The notes under the pieces were generated by a model. The model saw nothing but the letters and a program-made list of their open reading frames with translations, made no database searches and was not told where the DNA came from. The translations under genes were made by a program, and so were the position numbers. A stretch of DNA of 64,000 bases from contig CAMYNM010000016.1 in the NCBI GenBank assembly GCA_947259725.1, forward strand, positions 62,001 to 126,000, read 5' to 3'. This document shows positions 51,408-60,878 of this stretch, in pieces. This DNA comes from CALZIK01 sp945787635 (lineage in GTDB: Bacteria; Acidobacteriota; Thermoanaerobaculia; Multivoradales; JAHEKO01). How positions within the stretch are numbered: the stretch's first letter is position 1; each line of letters opens with the position of its first letter.

Positions 51408-53213
51408 ATGAAGTACCGATGGATAGCGATCGCGGCACTGCTCACGCTCGTCGCCCTCGACGCACCGGCGCCGGGGCAAGACGAGCCGACTGTCGCAGCC
51501 GAGCCGCAGGCCGCCGCGCCCGCGGATCCGGTCACTGTTGAACCGCAGCCCACCGAACCGGAGCCCGCCGTCGAGCCGGCGTCGCAGGCGTCGCCACCCC
51601 GAGGCGCGATTGTCGGAGGGGTCACCTCGGCGGCTCAGGAGACCGTCGGCAAGGTTCGCGCGGGGAGCTCGGAGGTGGCCCAGCAGGGCCGAGCCGTCTG
51701 GACCGATGTGTTGCGGCCGATGTGGCAGCGGCTGGCCGGCGCTCTTCCTGGTGTACTCAAGGCGCTTCTGGTCCTGGCGGCCTTCTGGATTCTGGCGGTG
51801 GTCCTGGGCGCCGCTGTGCGCAAGCTCCTCGGTTTGACCAAGATCGACGATCGGGCCGCGCGCGACTGGGGCCTGGGCAACATGCTCAAGACCGAGGACG
51901 GCAAGGCGCGCTCGATCGAACAGCTCGGCGGAACAATGGTCAAGTGGCTCGTTCTGCTGTTCGGCTTCGTGGCCTTCTTCCAGGCGATCGATCTGAGCAT
52001 GGTGGCCGGTCCGCTCCAGGGAATCGTCAACCGGATCGTCGGGGTCGTACCGAATCTGCTGCAGGCGGCGGTCATTCTGATCGCGTACTGGATCGTGGCC
52101 GCTCTCTTGCGCTTGGCCGTCGGTCGCGGTCTCGACATGGCGGGCTTCAACGAGAAGGCCTCGCGCTTCATCGCGGAGCGTGAGATCAAGGGCGAGATGG
52201 TGAAACCCAGTGGCCTGGTCGCCCGGCTGGTGTTTTATGTCGTTTTGATCTTCGGTCTGCCGCCGTTTCTCGACGCCCTGGGTCAGCGGTCACTGGTCGC
52301 CCCGCTCAGCGAGATGTTCGAGAAGGCTTTTGGATTCCTGCCCAGCCTGGTCGGCGCGGTCGTCATCTTCTTCATCGGCAACCTGATTGCCACGATCGTC
52401 AAGGAGATCGTGACCAGCTTCCTGGCGGCTGCCGGCGCCGATTCCGGGGCTCAGAAGCTGGGTCTGGGCGGCGCGCTGGAGAAGCTCAAGCTCTCCGAGA
52501 TCGCCGGCTCGGTCGCCTACTTCTTCATCATCGTTCCGGTGATCGGAGCGGCTGTCGAAGCCCTGGGCATTCAGGCCGTCTCGGAGCCCGTCTCGCGGAC
52601 CCTGGAAACCCTGCTCGCGGCGGTGCCGCTGGTCTTCGTGGCTGCGGTCGTGGTTGGCGTGGGCTACTTCCTCGCCAGGATCGTGCGCGGCATCGTCGAG
52701 TCGTTTCTCGCCGGTGTCGGGTTCGACCACTTGCCGGAGAAGCTCGGCCTCGACTTCCTCAAGGCCGGAAAAGGCCGCTCGGCGCCCTCTGCGATCGCCG
52801 GAATGGTCGTGATGCTGGTGATCATCCTGTTGACGGCCGAGCAGGCTCTAGCGACTCTGCACCTGAACGAATTGTCGGCGCTGATCGGCATGTTCATCGG
52901 CTATCTGCCGCAGGTGCTGGTCGGCCTGGTCGTGATCGTGGCCGCACTTTCGCTCTCGTCCTACGCCGCACGCCTGGTGGAGTCGGCCGTCGGCTCAAAG
53001 GGCCACGGCCGGGTCCTGTCCCTGGTGACGCGGTGGGCGATTCTCGTGTTCGGCTTCGGCCTCGGCCTGGTCGAGCTGGGAGTCGGCGAGGACCTGATCT
53101 CGGTCGCGGTAGGCGCGACCCTGGGCGGCGCCGCGCTGGCTCTGGGTCTGGCCTTCGGGTTGGGTGGCCGCGATCGAGCGCAGCGCTTGATCGAGCAGGT
53201 CGAGGCGGACTGA
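51408..53213 (+). CDS. mechanosensitive-channel-type protein with TM-helix repeats
   Basis: 601 residues, ATG at 51408 with GGAGGT at 51395-51400. After a signal peptide and a Pro/Ala/Glu-rich stretch (about 25-65) there are repeated pairs of helices with Gly-rich turns, such as LVGAVVIFFIGNLIATIVKEIVTSF and LVFVAAVVVGVGYFLARIVRGIVESFL, the 'TM helix' repeat (PF05552 type) seen in MscS relatives. It ends in a Gly-rich helix (AVGATLGGAALALGLAFGLGGRDRAQRLI) without the MscS beta domain. Channel function is therefore less sure than for the other three. Confidence 0.8.
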   Translation: MKYRWIAIAALLTLVALDAPAPGQDEPTVAAEPQAAAPADPVTVEPQPTEPEPAVEPASQASPPRGAIVGGVTSAAQETVGKVRAGSSEVAQQGRAVWTDVLRPMWQRLAGALPGVLKALLVLAAFWILAVVLGAAVRKLLGLTKIDDRAARDWGLGNMLKTEDGKARSIEQLGGTMVKWLVLLFGFVAFFQAIDLSMVAGPLQGIVNRIVGVVPNLLQAAVILIAYWIVAALLRLAVGRGLDMAGFNEKASRFIAEREIKGEMVKPSGLVARLVFYVVLIFGLPPFLDALGQRSLVAPLSEMFEKAFGFLPSLVGAVVIFFIGNLIATIVKEIVTSFLAAAGADSGAQKLGLGGALEKLKLSEIAGSVAYFFIIVPVIGAAVEALGIQAVSEPVSRTLETLLAAVPLVFVAAVVVGVGYFLARIVRGIVESFLAGVGFDHLPEKLGLDFLKAGKGRSAPSAIAGMVVMLVIILLTAEQALATLHLNELSALIGMFIGYLPQVLVGLVVIVAALSLSSYAARLVESAVGSKGHGRVLSLVTRWAILVFGFGLGLVELGVGEDLISVAVGATLGGAALALGLAFGLGGRDRAQRLIEQVEAD

Positions 53214-53268
53214 CGAGGAGGCCGCTCGGTTGGTCCGCTGACGCGGATCAAGCAAGGTTGCGTTTCAG

Positions 53269-53305
53269 AACGAGCTTGGGGGCGAGCCCCCAAGCTCGTT
53301 TTTCT
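53269..53305 (+). terminator. rho-independent terminator
   Basis: A perfect 14-bp stem (53269-53282 with 53287-53300), CGAG loop, and TTTCT tail. It closes the channel-repeat gene. Confidence 0.88.
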
Positions 53306-53428
53306 TTCCGCCGTTCCAGGCAAGCGAGCTCGGGAGGCAACCTCCATGCGCCGATTCCGTAGAGGAGGGAGTTGCACACTCATCCGGGGCGTGTTGCGCC
53401 CCCATATCAGCCCTCAGAGGAGACCTCG

Positions 53429-54586
53429 ATGCATCCACAGCCATTGCGCCTCAGCCTTGCTCTCGTCCTGCCGGTCGCCTTGGTTGCGGGAGCCGCGTCC
53501 GTCAGCGGCCAGGCCCTGACGACCCCGCCGCCGGGAGCCAATCAGCGATCCGTCGTGACCCAGTACCTGGGCATGGTCTCGGTCACGATCGACTACAACA
53601 GTCCCGACGTCACCAGCCCGGCCGGCGACGATCGCACGGGCAAGATCTGGGGACAGCTCGTTCCCTTCGGTATCGCGCCGAATCCCTTCTACCCGCAGTT
53701 CGGGACCGCGCAGACCATGCCCTGGCGGGTGGGCGCCAACGAGAACACGACGATCACCTTCTCGCACGACGTCGAGGTCGAGGGCGACCCGCTTGCGGCC
53801 GGTAAGTACGCTCTTTTCATGGCCGCCGGCGAAGAGGAATGGAGTGTCATCTTCAATCGCAACAACTCGGCCTGGGGGAGCTTCTTCTACGACCCGAGCC
53901 TCGACGCTCTGCAGGTCAAGGTGAAGCCCGAAAAAACCGATTTCTTCAGGGAGTGGCTGACTTTCGAGTTCGACGATCGCCAGCTGGATACCGCGCTCGC
54001 CGTGCTGCACTGGGAGAATCTCCGCGTGCCGTTCAGGATCTCGGTTCCGGATCTGCCGGCGCTCTACCACCAGACGATGAGCGCGGAGCTCACTGGTGCC
54101 GTCGGCTTCAACTTCCAGAACTGGATGCGCGCTTCGCAATGGGCCGCTCAGCACGAGGCGTACCACGAGGACGCGGTGAGTTGGGCGGACGGCGCGATCG
54201 CGGCCAATCCCGGTTTCGCGACGATCTCGAGCAAAGCGCAGGTGCTCAATCAGATCGGACGGGGCGAGGAGGCGATGGCGACTCTCGACCAGGCGATCGA
54301 TCATCCGACCGCGACTCCCATCCAGATTCACGGCGCGGCCCGCGGGATGCAGGCGCAGGGACAAATGGATCTCGCCAACATCATCTTCCGCAAGAACTAC
54401 GAGAAGAACCCGGGCGAGTGGCCCGTGGACTTCGGCATGGCCCGCATGTACTCGCAGGAAGGCAACTTCGAGAAAGCCTTGGAGCATGCCCGCATCGCGC
54501 TGACGCGAGCCCCGAACGGCCCGCAGATGCAGAACCTCGAGGCCCAGATCGTGCGCCTCGAAAAGGGGGAGAACATCAATCCCTGA
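53429..54586 (+). CDS. exported DUF2911 protein with C-terminal TPR-like helices
   Basis: 385 residues from ATG at 53429 (AGAGGAGA upstream). A signal peptide (1-27) is followed by the DUF2911 beta domain: VTIDYNSPDVTSPAGDD, IWGQLVPFG, WRVGANENTTITFSHDVEVEG and GKYALFMAAGEEEWSVIFNRNNSAWGSFFYD. From about 225 the sequence becomes helical with TPR-like repeats (AVSWADGAIAANPGFATISSKAQVLNQIGRGEEAMATLDQAI). It is a soluble periplasmic protein of unknown function, common in Bacteroidota and Acidobacteriota. It converges on the kinase gene with 12 bp between stops. Confidence 0.85.
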   Translation: MHPQPLRLSLALVLPVALVAGAASVSGQALTTPPPGANQRSVVTQYLGMVSVTIDYNSPDVTSPAGDDRTGKIWGQLVPFGIAPNPFYPQFGTAQTMPWRVGANENTTITFSHDVEVEGDPLAAGKYALFMAAGEEEWSVIFNRNNSAWGSFFYDPSLDALQVKVKPEKTDFFREWLTFEFDDRQLDTALAVLHWENLRVPFRISVPDLPALYHQTMSAELTGAVGFNFQNWMRASQWAAQHEAYHEDAVSWADGAIAANPGFATISSKAQVLNQIGRGEEAMATLDQAIDHPTATPIQIHGAARGMQAQGQMDLANIIFRKNYEKNPGEWPVDFGMARMYSQEGNFEKALEHARIALTRAPNGPQMQNLEAQIVRLEKGENINP

Positions 54587-54598
54587 GTACTCGAGACC

Positions 54599-57280
54599 CT
54601 ACTGGTAGCGTGCCAGCAGAGCCTCGAAGGCCGGGTCCTCTCGGATCGGGTCGAACGAGGGGTCGATGCGAATGAAGGCCGGGGTCCAGACGGTCTCGTC
54701 TGAGAGCACGATCTCGAGCTGCTCGAGGGCGGCTGCGGTTTCTCCCAGCCAGCCGGCGATGATGGCGAGCTCGAAATGCTGGCGCGGACCGTGGAGCGCG
54801 TCCTTGGAAACCGGGTAGAGCTCGACTGCGCGGTGGCCCGCGGCCAGAGCCGCTTCCTTTTCGCCCAGGCCGGCCAGCGCCCGTCCCAGCGCGGCGTGCG
54901 CCCGCGCGTCGTCTGGAGTTTCTTCAAGGACGGCTTCGAACTGCGCTTTCGCGACCTGCCAGAGCTCGCGTGCCCGCTCGCCGTTTCCGCGGTGCCATTC
55001 GACGTCCGCCATGAGCAGCGCGCTCGATAGCATCACTTCCGGAACGATGACCAGGGGCCCTTCCGGCAGATTGCCGATCACGGCTTCCGCGGCCGCCCAG
55101 TCTCGTTCATAGCTGGCCTGCGAGAGCAAGGCCCAGGACACGAAGGCAGTGGCCTCGCCGGGAACTTCGTCGAGCGCGGCTCGGCTAGCGGCAAGGTCAC
55201 CCTGGGTCCAGTAGGCGAGACCCCTGAGGATGTACGCGGCCTGCTCATCCGGTGCCAGGGCGATCGATCTTTCGAGCGACTGAAGGGTCCGCTGGTGGTC
55301 CCGTACGTGCAGGTACATCACCGCGAGCTCACGAGGCAGGTTGCTCGCCAGCGGGTCCAGCCTGGAGCCTTCGTTCGCCAGGCGAATCGCTTCGTCCCAC
55401 CGGCCCTGGCGGCGCGCGATCCAGGCCTTGCCAAGCAAGATCTCCAGGTTGTTCGGCAGCCCCTTTTCGGCCACCGCCAGAGCCGCAAGAGCGGATTCGT
55501 AGTCGCGTTCGCCCCAGTAGTGGTAGTACGCGAGCGCCAGATGAGCCTCTGACCCGCTCGGTTGGAGCTCGAGAGCGCGGTCCACCGCCGCCTTGGAGGC
55601 AGCGAGTCTTTCCTCAGACTTGTCGAAGCCCAGGATGATCAGCTTGGCGTGCGCCGTGGAGAGCGCCGCCCAGGCCTGCGCGAAGTCGGGATCGAGCTCG
55701 ACTGCGCGTTCAAACATCTGGACCTCCAGAAGCCGGTCTTCTTTGGAGTACTCCTGCCGTCCAGTCGTGTCCTGGCCGCGCAGATAGGCCTGGTAGGCCT
55801 CGATGTTCTCGGTTGGTCGCGCATCGACGGCTTTCCTCTCACGGGCGAGGAGAGTGACTCCGAGTTGCTCGATGACCTGCCCGGCGATCTCGCTCTGTAC
55901 CTCGAAGATATCCTCGAGAACATGATCGTAGGTATTCGACCAGAGCTGAAGGTCGTCGCTCACGCGAATGAGCTGCGGTGTGATGCGCACGCGGCTCAAG
56001 TCGCTCTGGCTTGCCCAGCGGACCGTGCCTTCGAGCACGTAGGCGACGCCGAGCTCTCTGCCGATCTCGTCGATCGTCTTGTCGGTTTCGGCGTACCGGC
56101 GAGCGCTGTTGCGCGAGATCACCCCCAGGCCGCTCGCCGACGCGAGCCGGCTGGTGATCTCTTCGGCGATGCCGGCGGCGAAATACTCGTCTTCCGCCGC
56201 GCCCAGGTTCTCGAAGGGCAGGACCGCGACCATCTTCATGCCGGCTCCGCCGTCTCCGCCGGAGGCCGGCTCTGATGGCGTCCTCGATCCTCGAAGGACC
56301 CAGAGGCCGACGAGGGCCGCGACCAAAACCACCGCGAGCCCCGAGGTCCACAGGGCCTTGGGCATTGGTGAGGAGGAGAGCTCGGCCTTCGGGATCACCG
56401 CAGCCAGAGGCGGTCCGCCGAGCTGGCCCGATTCCTCTTTGCGCAGGGCCTCGAGCTCGTTGCGCACGTCGAGAGCACTCTGGAACCTTCGCTGGGGGTT
56501 CTTCTCGAGGCTGTGTTGGATGATCCGGGCGAGCTGCCTCGGCACGTCCGCCCTCTTTTCGAGCGGCGGTCGCGGCTCGTCTTTGAGGATCGCCGCCAGC
56601 AGGGACGTCGAGCTGTCGCCGCTGAAGGGATGGGAGCCGGTCGCCATCTGATAGAGCAAGACGCCGAGCGAGAAAATGTCGCTTCGGGAGTCGAGCGGCT
56701 TGCCCTCGATCTGTTCCGGCGACATATAGGGCACGGTGCCGACGAGCATGCCCTGCTGGGTGAGGGCCTCGCTGGCGACGAGGGTGGCCTCGTCGGGCCC
56801 AACCGCCATCTCTGCCGGCTTGGCGAGGCCGAAGTCGAGGATCTTGACGCGACCGTCGTCGGTGACCATCACGTTCGCCGGCTTCAGGTCGCGATGAGTG
56901 ATGCCGCCCGTGTGGGCCGCCGCGAGCGCGTCGGCCAGGGGGATCGCGAGATCGAACAAGCTGGGAAGCGCCATTCCGCCCTCGGGAATCAGCCGATCCA
57001 GGGTCTTGCCCTGGATGTGCTCCATGGTCAGGAAGTGGACGCCCTCGGCCTCCTCGACCGAATGAAGCGTGACGATGCTCGGATGGTTGAATCCCGCCAC
57101 CGTGCGCGCCTCGCGCTTGAAGCGCTCGAGCCGGGCCGGATCCCCGCCGAGCTCGTCCGGAAGCACTTTGAGCGCAACCTGGCGACCGAGCCTGGTGTCC
57201 TCGGCGAGGTAGACGGTTCCCATGCCACCACTTCCCAGCTCGCGGAGGATTTGGTAGTGCGCTAGCGTGCGCCCGATCAT
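54599..57280 (-). CDS. membrane Ser/Thr protein kinase with extracytoplasmic TPR region
   Basis: 893 residues. The kinase domain (about 8-270) is complete: GSGGMGTVYLAEDTRLGRQVALK, HRDLKPANVMV, DFGLAKPAE, GTVPYMSPEQIEG. A single membrane helix (about 308-327) is followed by a FlgO-like/adenylate-cyclase-associated domain (MVAVLPFENLGAAEDEYFAAGIAEEITSRL, about 345-470), then TPR repeats to the end (YYHYWGERDYESALAALAVAEKGLPNN ...). This layout is very common in Acidobacteriota. It probably senses an external or periplasmic signal. It starts at ATG 57280, 63 bp from the divergent dehydrogenase gene. Confidence 0.92.
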   Translation of the reverse strand: MIGRTLAHYQILRELGSGGMGTVYLAEDTRLGRQVALKVLPDELGGDPARLERFKREARTVAGFNHPSIVTLHSVEEAEGVHFLTMEHIQGKTLDRLIPEGGMALPSLFDLAIPLADALAAAHTGGITHRDLKPANVMVTDDGRVKILDFGLAKPAEMAVGPDEATLVASEALTQQGMLVGTVPYMSPEQIEGKPLDSRSDIFSLGVLLYQMATGSHPFSGDSSTSLLAAILKDEPRPPLEKRADVPRQLARIIQHSLEKNPQRRFQSALDVRNELEALRKEESGQLGGPPLAAVIPKAELSSSPMPKALWTSGLAVVLVAALVGLWVLRGSRTPSEPASGGDGGAGMKMVAVLPFENLGAAEDEYFAAGIAEEITSRLASASGLGVISRNSARRYAETDKTIDEIGRELGVAYVLEGTVRWASQSDLSRVRITPQLIRVSDDLQLWSNTYDHVLEDIFEVQSEIAGQVIEQLGVTLLARERKAVDARPTENIEAYQAYLRGQDTTGRQEYSKEDRLLEVQMFERAVELDPDFAQAWAALSTAHAKLIILGFDKSEERLAASKAAVDRALELQPSGSEAHLALAYYHYWGERDYESALAALAVAEKGLPNNLEILLGKAWIARRQGRWDEAIRLANEGSRLDPLASNLPRELAVMYLHVRDHQRTLQSLERSIALAPDEQAAYILRGLAYWTQGDLAASRAALDEVPGEATAFVSWALLSQASYERDWAAAEAVIGNLPEGPLVIVPEVMLSSALLMADVEWHRGNGERARELWQVAKAQFEAVLEETPDDARAHAALGRALAGLGEKEAALAAGHRAVELYPVSKDALHGPRQHFELAIIAGWLGETAAALEQLEIVLSDETVWTPAFIRIDPSFDPIREDPAFEALLARYQ

Positions 57281-57343
57281 GATTCGCGCAGATCATACCC
57301 GGTCGGCTGGGGGGCCACGTCGATCGGCGGCTAGACTAGGCGG

Positions 57344-58711
57344 ATGAAGATCACGAGCTCCAATCCCGCCACGGGCGAGAGCGTCCAGTCCTACGAAGCT
57401 ATGTCCGAGGCGGCGCTGGAAACGGCGCTGGCGACGTCGATCGAGGCGTTCGGCGAGTGGCGCCGCGAGTCCCTGTCGAAGCGCACCGAGTTGCTGGCCG
57501 CGGCGGGCGAGGTGCTCGAGAAGCGGAAGGGCGATTACGCCGAGTTGATGGCGCAGGAGATGGGCAAGCCCCTCGAGGAGGGTCGCTCGGAGATCGAAAA
57601 ATGCGCCTGGGTGTGCCGCTACTACGCCGAGCAGGCTCCGAGCATCTTCGAGCGGCGATCGGTCGAGACGGACGCTTCGAAAAGCTTCGTCACCTTCGAG
57701 CCGATCGGCCCGGTGCTGGCGGTAATGCCCTGGAACTTTCCCTTCTGGCAGGTGTTTCGCTTCATCGCGCCGCACGTGACCGCCGGCAATACCGGCCTTC
57801 TGAAGCACGCCTCGAACGTGCCGGGTTGCGCGCTGGCGATCGAGGACGTGATGCGCAGGGCCGGTTATCCCGAAGGCGTGTTTCAGACGCTCTTGATCGG
57901 CAGCAAGCTGGTGGCTGGGGTCATCGAGGATGATCGCGTGCGAGCGGTGACCCTGACCGGCAGTACGCCGGCGGGCAAGGCCGTTGCCGGGAAAGCGGGG
58001 GAGTGCCTGAAGAAGACCGTGCTCGAGCTCGGAGGAAGCGATCCCTACGTCATCCTGGCGGATGCCGAGCTCGAGCCGGCCATCGGCGCGTGCGTGACCA
58101 GCCGGCTCATCAACGGCGGTCAGAGCTGCATCGCCGCCAAGCGCTTCATCGTGACGCCCGAGAATCGCGACGAGTTCGAGACGCGCATGGTCGCGGCAAT
58201 GACTAACAAGAAAGTCGGCGATCCAATGGACGACGCCACCGACATCGGTCCAATGGCGCGGGCCGATTTGCGCGATGAGCTCCACGAGCAGGTGGTCGCG
58301 AGCGTCGAAGCGGGCGCGCGGTGTCTCCTGGGCGGCCGGAAGCCGAAAGGCCCGGGCGCCTTCTATCCGCCGACGGTGCTCGCTGGGGTGACGCCCGGAA
58401 TGCCGGCCTATGGCGAAGAGCTATTTGGTCCGGTAGCGGCGATCATTCCGGCAAGAGACGATGCCGACGCCATCCGCATCGCCAACGATTCGTGCTTCGG
58501 TCTGGGCGCGGCGGTCTTTACGCGCGATGTCGAGCGGGGCGAAGCGATCGCGGCGCGCGAGCTCGATGCCGGCAACTGCTTCGTCAACGCCTTCGTCCGC
58601 AGCGATCCCCGGCTTCCCTTCGGGGGCGTCAAGGAATCGGGCTACGGCCGCGAGCTCGGAGACTTTGGCGCTTACGAATTTGTCAACATCAAGACGGTGT
58701 ACATCAGGTAA
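57344..58711 (+). CDS. NAD(P)-dependent succinate-semialdehyde dehydrogenase-like aldehyde dehydrogenase
   Basis: 455 residues. Aldehyde dehydrogenase core: FEPIGPVLAVMPWNFPFWQV, LKHASNVPGCALAIED, LTGSTPAGKAVAGKAG, ELGGSDPYVILADAELEPA, and the catalytic Cys in NGGQSCIAAKRF. The sequence pattern is that of short GabD/Sad succinate-semialdehyde dehydrogenases, oxidising the aldehyde to succinate. No GABA transaminase is adjacent. The start ATG at 57344 has only a weak ribosome site. Confidence 0.88.
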   Translation: MKITSSNPATGESVQSYEAMSEAALETALATSIEAFGEWRRESLSKRTELLAAAGEVLEKRKGDYAELMAQEMGKPLEEGRSEIEKCAWVCRYYAEQAPSIFERRSVETDASKSFVTFEPIGPVLAVMPWNFPFWQVFRFIAPHVTAGNTGLLKHASNVPGCALAIEDVMRRAGYPEGVFQTLLIGSKLVAGVIEDDRVRAVTLTGSTPAGKAVAGKAGECLKKTVLELGGSDPYVILADAELEPAIGACVTSRLINGGQSCIAAKRFIVTPENRDEFETRMVAAMTNKKVGDPMDDATDIGPMARADLRDELHEQVVASVEAGARCLLGGRKPKGPGAFYPPTVLAGVTPGMPAYGEELFGPVAAIIPARDDADAIRIANDSCFGLGAAVFTRDVERGEAIAARELDAGNCFVNAFVRSDPRLPFGGVKESGYGRELGDFGAYEFVNIKTVYIR

Positions 58712-58770
58712 CCGCTAGACTCCAAGCTCGGAATCGATCGGTACTTCTCAACAACAAAGGGAGACTTGCA

Positions 58771-59040
58771 ATGGCGACTCTATTCGTGCGGCACGACGTG
58801 GCGGACTTCGACCGGTGGAAGAAGGCCTACGACGACTTCGATGAGGAGCGACGGGGCATGGGAGTGACCGGTGACGGCGTCTATCGGACGGATGGCGCCC
58901 CCAACAACGTCACCGCCTACCACGAGTTCGATTCGATGGACGCGGCCAAGGCCTTCGCGGGCAGTCCCCGGCTGCGGGAGGTGATGTCCGAGGCGGGCGT
59001 CGAGGGCGAACCGACGATCTGGTTCGCCGCCCGGGTGTAA
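58771..59040 (+). CDS. small ferredoxin-fold (ABM-like) protein
   Basis: 89 residues from ATG at 58771 (AAAGGGAG upstream). The pattern MATLFVRHDVADFDRWKKAYDDFDEER ... AYHEFDSMDAAKAFAGSPRLREVMSEAGVEGEPTIWF is that of dimeric alpha/beta-barrel (antibiotic-biosynthesis-monooxygenase-like or 'cyclase') proteins. No catalytic residues can be named. Confidence 0.75.
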   Translation: MATLFVRHDVADFDRWKKAYDDFDEERRGMGVTGDGVYRTDGAPNNVTAYHEFDSMDAAKAFAGSPRLREVMSEAGVEGEPTIWFAARV

Positions 59041-59079
59041 AGCCGCGACAGAGACTCCCGAGAGCGCTATGCTGTCGGC

Positions 59080-59703
59080 ATGCGCCTGCGGGTTCTCGCC
59101 GGCCTCGCCGCCCTAGCGTTTCTCTCCCTGTTCGTGGCGAAGGCGACAGGAGTGGTCTGGCCCAGCTGGTTCGGATTGCAGTCGCTCGAGTTGGGTTCGT
59201 CGGCTCTGGGGGTGACGGCGGGCGTGCTGCTGGTGTCCTTCTTCGTCCATCTGCGGAGCAGGCTCGAGAATCGGGGAGCCCGATCTCTCGCTACCGCCGC
59301 CTCGATCGGGATCTCCGGCGCCGGGATTGGCGCGCTGGTGGACTTCCGCGGGTTGTTGGTGGGCTTCGGAATGGCCAGGATGACCCGGGAAGCCATCGTT
59401 GCCTGCTCGCTGGGTGAAGCCGTCGCGGCCCTGGCCCTGCTGGGGTTCTTCGTGGCCATCTATCGCAAGGCAGGAACTCCGATTCGGGGGACAGCATTCG
59501 CGATCGCCGGCTCCTCGATCTTCGTAGCGCTGACCTTGATGGTCCTCGTGCTGCATGCCACGGGTTACGGATCGAGTTGGCTCACCGGTTGGCTCTACTT
59601 GCCGGTTGCTATCCTGGCGCCCGCGGCCGCAGTCGCGTTGGCCTGGCTGATGCGCTTTTTCGTACTGGTGGCCGCAGATCCCTACCACCCGTTCTCGGCC
59701 TAG
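59080..59703 (+). CDS. hypothetical membrane protein
   Basis: 207 residues with five or six hydrophobic helices and no recognised motif. The short hydrophilic loops hold Arg-rich stretches (HLRSRLENRGARS), which give the usual inside-positive orientation. It lies 39 bp after the ABM-like gene on the same strand. Confidence 0.6.
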   Translation: MRLRVLAGLAALAFLSLFVAKATGVVWPSWFGLQSLELGSSALGVTAGVLLVSFFVHLRSRLENRGARSLATAASIGISGAGIGALVDFRGLLVGFGMARMTREAIVACSLGEAVAALALLGFFVAIYRKAGTPIRGTAFAIAGSSIFVALTLMVLVLHATGYGSSWLTGWLYLPVAILAPAAAVALAWLMRFFVLVAADPYHPFSA

Positions 59704-59741
59704 GCGGCTCGAAGCTCGGGTTCGTCAGAGCCGACGGTCTC

Positions 59742-60803
59742 TCAGTTCGGCGAGCACTCGATCGGGACGATCGGCACCGCCTGGGCGCGCCCCTGGCGCT
59801 TGGTCGAATTGAACGACCGCCGGACGCCCACCCAGGACTGCTCAGCATCGGAGAGATCGAGGTATAGGGTGCCCTTCTTGAAGGGAACCGAGATGCCGCC
59901 TCGCCCGATCTCGTAGCGGCCCGCTAGGTAGGGGAATCCGGCAACGCTTTCGCCGACACCGTTGAGAAGGATCTCCTGCATGCTGCCGGCCTCGTCGGCC
60001 ACCGTGACCTGGGTCTGGCCGTGCGGGAACCAGCCGTTGGGCGCCGGCCCGTCGCAGGCGGCGGAGCTGTCGAACGACTGCGTATCTGCAATGTCTCGCC
60101 AGACGATGATCTCGGTGCGCGCGCCGTTGCTGATGTCGTAGTCCAGAGCCCAGACCGAGCCGAGCCCCTCGATGGTCCCGCTTCCGGTCGCCTCTAGGTG
60201 GACGAGGTACTCGAGGGAGCCGTTCTTCCTCCGGCGGTTGTTGTAGCTCACGATGCCGGTGAGCACGTTCGAATGGCTGTTGCGGCGTCTGGCGTTCGGA
60301 AAAACCTGGTCATTTACGATGGCATCGATCGTGATGTACCCGCGGGCGATCCGGTCGCCCCTCGGGAAGGTCAGGCAGTTACCGTTGATGGGCTGGCCGG
60401 TCTGGCGGGCGATGACGTCTTCGATGGTGGCGCCCGGGGGAGCGATCGCGGGGTCTTCCGGGTTTACGATGCCCGGAAGGTCGGCGACCTCACCGGCGAA
60501 GACTTCGTGCAAAGGGATGTCCTGCGACCCGAAGGGCGGGATCAGGATGTCGTACGCCATGACCGGCAGCGCGACGTCCGTCCAGAAGGTGACGTGCGCC
60601 AGGGTCTCGGCATCGCTGTGGTTCGTCAGCGTGACGGTAGTGACCTCCGCCTTTTTCGGATTGGCCACCTTCGACAGGTCCACCTCAAAAAACGGCAGCA
60701 GGAGCGTGCTCGCCGGGGCGACGTCGAGCGCGCAGACTGCGGCCACGGACGGTATCGCGGTCCCGAGAGCTAAAGCCGACAACCAGGCCACTGGCTTCTT
60801 CAT
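59742..60803 (-). CDS. secreted protein of unknown function
   Basis: 353 residues from ATG at 60803 (AAGGGGA upstream; a GTG at 60818 is the alternative). A signal peptide (MKKPVAWLSALALGTAIPSVAA) is followed by a beta-rich body: STLLLPFFEVDLSKVANPKKAEVTTVTLTNHSDAETLAHVTFWTDVALPVMAYDILIPPFGSQDI, a pattern often seen in large secreted acidobacterial proteins. No domain is recognised, and no sorting tag (PEP-CTERM) is present at the C-terminus. Confidence 0.7.
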   Translation of the reverse strand: MKKPVAWLSALALGTAIPSVAAVCALDVAPASTLLLPFFEVDLSKVANPKKAEVTTVTLTNHSDAETLAHVTFWTDVALPVMAYDILIPPFGSQDIPLHEVFAGEVADLPGIVNPEDPAIAPPGATIEDVIARQTGQPINGNCLTFPRGDRIARGYITIDAIVNDQVFPNARRRNSHSNVLTGIVSYNNRRRKNGSLEYLVHLEATGSGTIEGLGSVWALDYDISNGARTEIIVWRDIADTQSFDSSAACDGPAPNGWFPHGQTQVTVADEAGSMQEILLNGVGESVAGFPYLAGRYEIGRGGISVPFKKGTLYLDLSDAEQSWVGVRRSFNSTKRQGRAQAVPIVPIECSPN

Positions 60804-60878
60804 GAGCGTCCCCTTCACGGTAGGTCTGTTGGCCGACGCAGTGTACAGGACCCCGGCGGCTACCGCAGATCGGATGCT

